Assembly (NCBI GenBank): GCA_021151805.1
Contig: JAGKWN010000015.1
Span: 1-55,336 of the forward strand
DNA: 55,336 nt
Origin: Cytophagaceae bacterium
Lineage (GTDB): Bacteria > Bacteroidota > Bacteroidia > Cytophagales > Cytophagaceae
Direction: 5' to 3'
Positions 52,408 to 55,336 of this stretch are shown here, piece after piece (within the stretch, counting starts at the first letter, position 1; every line of letters begins with the position of its first letter). The notes beneath the pieces are model-generated. The model saw only the letters and a program-made list of their open reading frames with translations. It did no database searches and was not told the origin of the DNA. The position numbers and the translations under genes were made by a program.

Positions 52408-53769
52408 TTAATTCATTTTTTGTACAACTTCATCTATTGAACATTTAAATTGTTCCCCTGATGTCATATTCTTTAACGAATAGATCTGTTGATTCATTTC
52501 ATCTTCACCAATTAAAATGGCAAAAGGGATTTTTTTGTCGTCTGCGTAGCTTAATTGCTTCTTTAATTTTACTGGTTCGGGGTATAACTCAGTATTTATA
52601 CCCTGTGCGCGTAATTTAGTAACCAGTGGCAAGGCATGTTCAAACGTTTCGTTATCAAATGTACAGATCAGGAGTTGAGTTGAATTAGAATCCTGTGATG
52701 GGAACAGGTTTAATTCATTCATAACGTCATAGATGCGGTCAATACCAAAAGAAATACCAACACCGGAAACATTCGGCAGCCCGAATACTCCAGTAAGGTT
52801 GTCATAACGGCCGCCACCGCAGACACTGCCCATCTGTACATTTAGAATTTTAACTTCAAAGATGGCGCCTGTATAATAGGATAAACCACGGGCAAGTGTC
52901 AGATCTGTTTCAACAGAAGCCTTGTTCAGACCTGATTTTTCAATAAGGTCGTATACTTTTTCAAGTTCTTCAATACCTTTCAATCCGGTTTCACTTGCTG
53001 CAAGCATAGATCGCAGAGTTGGAAAGATTTCGTTGTTCTTGCCTTTTAATCCGAAAATGGGAAGTAAAGTTGTAAGCTGGTTTTCGCTGAAGTTTTTGCT
53101 ACGCAATTCATCCAGAACGGCATCCTGACCAATCTTATCCAGTTTGTCGATGGCTACACACAAATCCGTTTCACAACCACTTTTGCCGATCACATCGGCT
53201 ATACCGGTTAAAATTTTTCTATTGTTGATCTTTATAACAAAGTCAGTAATTCCTAATGCTGCAAATGCTTCGTGGATCATCAGCACAATTTCTGCTTCGC
53301 AAAGAAGGGAATCGGTGCCTACGACATCTGCATCACATTGCATGAATTCGCAGTAACGACCCTTTTGAGGACGGTCGGCGCGCCATACCGGCTGAATCTG
53401 ATAACGTTTGAATGGAAAAGTAATTTCATTGCGGTTCATCACGACATGACGGGCAAATGGTACCGTTAAATCGTACCGAAGGGCTTTTTTTGAAATTTTC
53501 GGCAAAAGTTTTTTTGCACCTTCGTTTAATTGTTTTTCATCGATCCCCTGGATAAAATCTCCGGAATTTAATATTTTATAGATGAGCTGGTCACCCTCAT
53601 CCCCATACTTGCCTGTCAACACATTTAAGTTTTCCATGGCAGGGGTTTCTATAGGTAAAAAGCCGTATTTAGTGAAAATTGAGCGTATTGTCTGTAATAA
53701 ATACTGTCTTTTAAGCATTTGGCCAGGGCTAAAATCCCTTGTTCCTTTCGGTAATGAAGGTTTTTCCAT
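52408..53769 (-). CDS. hisS: Histidyl-tRNA synthetase
   Basis: 453 residues. Class II synthetase with motif 2 region (KRYQIQPVWRADRPQKGRYCEFMQCDADVVG), the HisA motif LARGLSYYTGAIFEV and a C-terminal anticodon-binding domain (about 365-453). It charges tRNA-His. It starts the operon hisS-CHU_C protein-ybaB-GT2 and is divergent from the 45-residue gene at 53907. Confidence 0.97.
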   Translation of the reverse strand: MEKPSLPKGTRDFSPGQMLKRQYLLQTIRSIFTKYGFLPIETPAMENLNVLTGKYGDEGDQLIYKILNSGDFIQGIDEKQLNEGAKKLLPKISKKALRYDLTVPFARHVVMNRNEITFPFKRYQIQPVWRADRPQKGRYCEFMQCDADVVGTDSLLCEAEIVLMIHEAFAALGITDFVIKINNRKILTGIADVIGKSGCETDLCVAIDKLDKIGQDAVLDELRSKNFSENQLTTLLPIFGLKGKNNEIFPTLRSMLAASETGLKGIEELEKVYDLIEKSGLNKASVETDLTLARGLSYYTGAIFEVKILNVQMGSVCGGGRYDNLTGVFGLPNVSGVGISFGIDRIYDVMNELNLFPSQDSNSTQLLICTFDNETFEHALPLVTKLRAQGINTELYPEPVKLKKQLSYADDKKIPFAILIGEDEMNQQIYSLKNMTSGEQFKCSIDEVVQKMN

Positions 53770-53870
53770 TCTTTGTTTTAGTCAATCGTGCTTCGAAATT
53801 ACGAAAAGGACTCCGTAAAGCCTATATTGATAATAAATAGAAACAATTTTTATTATTGTAATAAATATAC

Positions 53871-53878
53871 TATCTTTG
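53871..53878 (+). promoter_or_regulatory. Minus-7 box for the 45-residue gene
   Basis: TATCTTTG, a perfect TAnnTTTG, lies 28 bases before the ATG at 53907. There is no good TTG at the usual distance. Confidence 0.45.
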
Positions 53879-53906
53879 CATTCCTTCAGAATAAAACATT
53901 ACCGAC

Positions 53907-54044
53907 ATGGGAGTTACTAGACTTAAAAGAAAAGACAGAAGAAACAAAGCGGTTGCGAACAACAGACAGGCAGTTATCAAACAAATGACTAGTGTTCCTG
54001 TAATTCGTCGCGTGGATGTAGAAGAATTGAAAAAACAAGCTTAA
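53907..54044 (+). CDS. Conserved 45-residue basic protein
   Basis: Frame from ATG 53907 to TAA 54042-54044. The product opens MGVTRLKRKDRRNKAVANN and ends RVDVEELKKQA: a very basic N-terminal half, then a short acidic tail. From memory, similar proteins occur across Cytophagales. The basic half suits RNA or ribosome binding, which is inference. A consensus minus-7 box upstream and a terminator downstream support a real monocistronic gene, too short for many gene callers. Confidence 0.72.
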   Translation: MGVTRLKRKDRRNKAVANNRQAVIKQMTSVPVIRRVDVEELKKQA

Positions 54045-54072
54045 TTCATTCGAATTCCTTCATATCTTATTT

Positions 54073-54100
54073 AAAAGACGGCTTTTTAGTCGTCTTTTTT
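54073..54100. terminator. Terminator after the 45-residue gene
   Basis: AAAAGACG and CGTCTTTTTT stem around a T-rich loop, between two convergent genes; it touches the stop codon of the phosphoesterase gene. Confidence 0.7.
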
Positions 54101-54599
54101 ATTTTCCCCTCATACCAAGTTCTATTACCTGCAGTTTTTCAATTTTACCTGCAAGGATTTCGAACCGCATGATCGTACGCATTTTGTGAAAGCCTTCTTT
54201 GCCGGCAGCACCAGGGTTTAGATACAGCATATTATTATAGGCCGGGTCGCTCATAACCCGTAGAATGTGACTGTGGCCGCAAACAAAGACTGCAGGCTTG
54301 TAGTTTAATAAATGTTGTTTAACACGCGCTGAGTATTTACCAGGGCTGCCGCCAATATGGGTCATGTAGATTTTAACACCTTCACGTTCAAAAAAAAGAT
54401 CCTCTTTTAAAACAATCCGCACATCCTGTCCGTCGATGTTGCCATATACGCCAACAGTAGGTTTGAAGGCATTCAGCTGATCGTAAACAGAAACATTGCC
54501 AAAGTCTCCGGCATGCCAGATTTCATCGCATTCTTTAAAATAATCAAAAACAGAATTGTCCAGGAACGAATGCGTGTCTGAGATTAAGCCGATTTTCAT
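54099..54599 (-). CDS. YfcE/MJ0936-family metallophosphoesterase
   Basis: 166 residues, normal for the family. Metal-binding motifs in order: GLISDTHS near 4-11, WHAGDFGN near 28-35, VYGNIDGQD near 51-59, MTHIGGS near 79-85 and CGHSHI near 107-112. The family hydrolyses phosphodiesters in vitro with Mn or Ni; in vivo substrates are unknown. No signal peptide. It sits alone between the 45-residue gene and the secreted-protein gene. Confidence 0.92.
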   Translation of the reverse strand: MKIGLISDTHSFLDNSVFDYFKECDEIWHAGDFGNVSVYDQLNAFKPTVGVYGNIDGQDVRIVLKEDLFFEREGVKIYMTHIGGSPGKYSARVKQHLLNYKPAVFVCGHSHILRVMSDPAYNNMLYLNPGAAGKEGFHKMRTIMRFEILAGKIEKLQVIELGMRGK

Positions 54600-54641
54600 T
54601 CAGGAATAGTCGTGGATAGAGTAAAGAGAATTGAGAAGAGG

Positions 54642-55283
54642 TTATTTTATTTCCTTGAGGCGGAAAACAATTTTATACAGTTTCTGTCTTGATTCTGCCC
54701 AGATGCAGATGCCATTCTGGTATTTGTAAATGGTGCTTTTACCATCGGGAAAAGAAACGGTATAATATTCACCGGCCTTGGTAATGGAACAAAAGGCCAG
54801 GTATTTTTCTGAAAAAAGCTGTGTAAGGCCTACAGGCTCCTTATAATATAGATTACCGATCGACTGGAATATTTTAGTAGTACCGAGATTGCTGTTTTTT
54901 TTTCCATCCCAGCCAATATACTGTCTGCCGTCCCAGTTGACAGATGAAAGTGATTGGGTGTCTCCGTTTACTTTCGTAAAATAATTGGCTTTGGCCAATG
55001 AACCGTTTTGAAATACAGACTCCAGTTTGAATTGAATATCATAGTCTGTGATCACACTCACATTTACTTTTGAGTCGATTACAAAACTTGTTTCAGTAGG
55101 TTGATTGGGAGTTATATTCTTTAAACACGTCATCCAACCAACATATTTATCCTGAATTTCGACATCGTATTTCAGGTAGCTGAACTGACAGGCGTCAATT
55201 TCTTTAGGTGTAAACCCCGTGCTTATAATCAATGTAAATGATAAATACATTACAACTTTCCAGGTAATCATGTTAACATTCAT
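54642..55283 (-). CDS. Secreted protein of unknown function (DUF6134-like?)
   Basis: 213 residues. The first 23 or so are a signal peptide (MITWKVVMYLSFTLIISTG; an internal ATG four codons in is also possible). The rest is a beta-rich series of short strands (YDVEIQDKYVGWMTCLKNI, YDIQFKLESVFQNGSLAKANYFTKVNG), the pattern of lipocalin-like DUF6134/DUF3108 proteins that keep track of an unmodified intermediate. The family match is tentative. The region after it to the window end is AT-rich with no further gene. Confidence 0.65.
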   Translation of the reverse strand: MNVNMITWKVVMYLSFTLIISTGFTPKEIDACQFSYLKYDVEIQDKYVGWMTCLKNITPNQPTETSFVIDSKVNVSVITDYDIQFKLESVFQNGSLAKANYFTKVNGDTQSLSSVNWDGRQYIGWDGKKNSNLGTTKIFQSIGNLYYKEPVGLTQLFSEKYLAFCSITKAGEYYTVSFPDGKSTIYKYQNGICIWAESRQKLYKIVFRLKEIK

Positions 55284-55336
55284 TGTAGTTTTTTTTATAA
55301 GCTTAAAAAGAGATAATTACTAATATATTATTATTA

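Noticed and set aside
53788..53988. 66-codon frame over the start of the 45-residue gene
   Set aside because: It runs through the promoter region and reads the conserved small gene in the wrong frame.
1..55336. Insertion sequences, prophage, integrase, CRISPR arrays or rRNA
   Set aside because: No transposase, integrase, phage structural gene, spaced direct repeats or rRNA sequence was seen anywhere in the window.

Overview
The window looks like chromosome from a Bacteroidota bacterium of the Cytophaga type, and Cytophaga hutchinsonii or a close relative is the best guess. The evidence is low GC, weak Shine-Dalgarno signals, promoters of the Bacteroidetes form (TAnnTTTG, sometimes with a TTG about 20 bases upstream), secreted proteins with both kinds of type IX secretion (T9SS) sorting domain including the CHU_C type, a GH16 glucanase, and many hybrid sensor kinases. 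The species is an inference; no rRNA is present. I see no insertion sequence, prophage or CRISPR array.

Region by region. 1-5.2 kb: a small secreted protein, an alpha/beta hydrolase, a BatE-like TPR/SH3 protein, two identical tandem tRNA-Lys(TTT) genes each with its own terminator, a secreted GH16 glucanase whose domain order is circularly permuted, tRNA-Leu(GAG), and an NFACT/RqcH protein starting just after that tRNA. 5.2-11 kb: a signalling block. A GNAT/autoinducer-synthase-like acyltransferase, a SAM methyltransferase and a 7TM sensor kinase form a tight operon, divergent from a possible 36-residue membrane protein, a stand-alone receiver and a receiver-histidine kinase. 11.3-17.4 kb: a small basic secreted protein, then a leftward cluster of a multi-PAS hybrid kinase with HPt, a CheY-like receiver, a small conserved protein, a metallo-beta-lactamase-fold hydrolase and rlmH.

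17.5-41.3 kb: a large envelope-glycan region with polysaccharide deacetylase, FemAB-like acyltransferase, many glycosyltransferases (GT2, GT4, GT-C, GT61-like), two flippases, WecB, an AsnB-type amidotransferase, a PseB/FlaA1-type nucleotide-sugar enzyme, YfhO, DUF268 and FkbM proteins. miaA and pfkA lie in its middle. The genes form at least four transcription units. Together they could make, amidate, methylate and export surface glycan or glycosylate secreted proteins.

41.3-55.3 kb: ffh, a T9SS-sorted PPC protein, pdhB, an OmpA-like/TPR lipoprotein, a PspC protein, an OmpA protein with a carbohydrate-binding-like front end, a hisS - CHU_C protein - ybaB - GT2 operon, a 45-residue basic protein, a phosphoesterase and a secreted protein of unknown function.

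The items most worth following up are the acyltransferase/methyltransferase/7TM-kinase operon, the circularly permuted GH16 enzyme, the DUF268-FkbM-GT61 module with its Cys-rich front end, the OmpA protein with a sugar-binding-like domain, and two very short genes (9159-9269 and 53907-54044).
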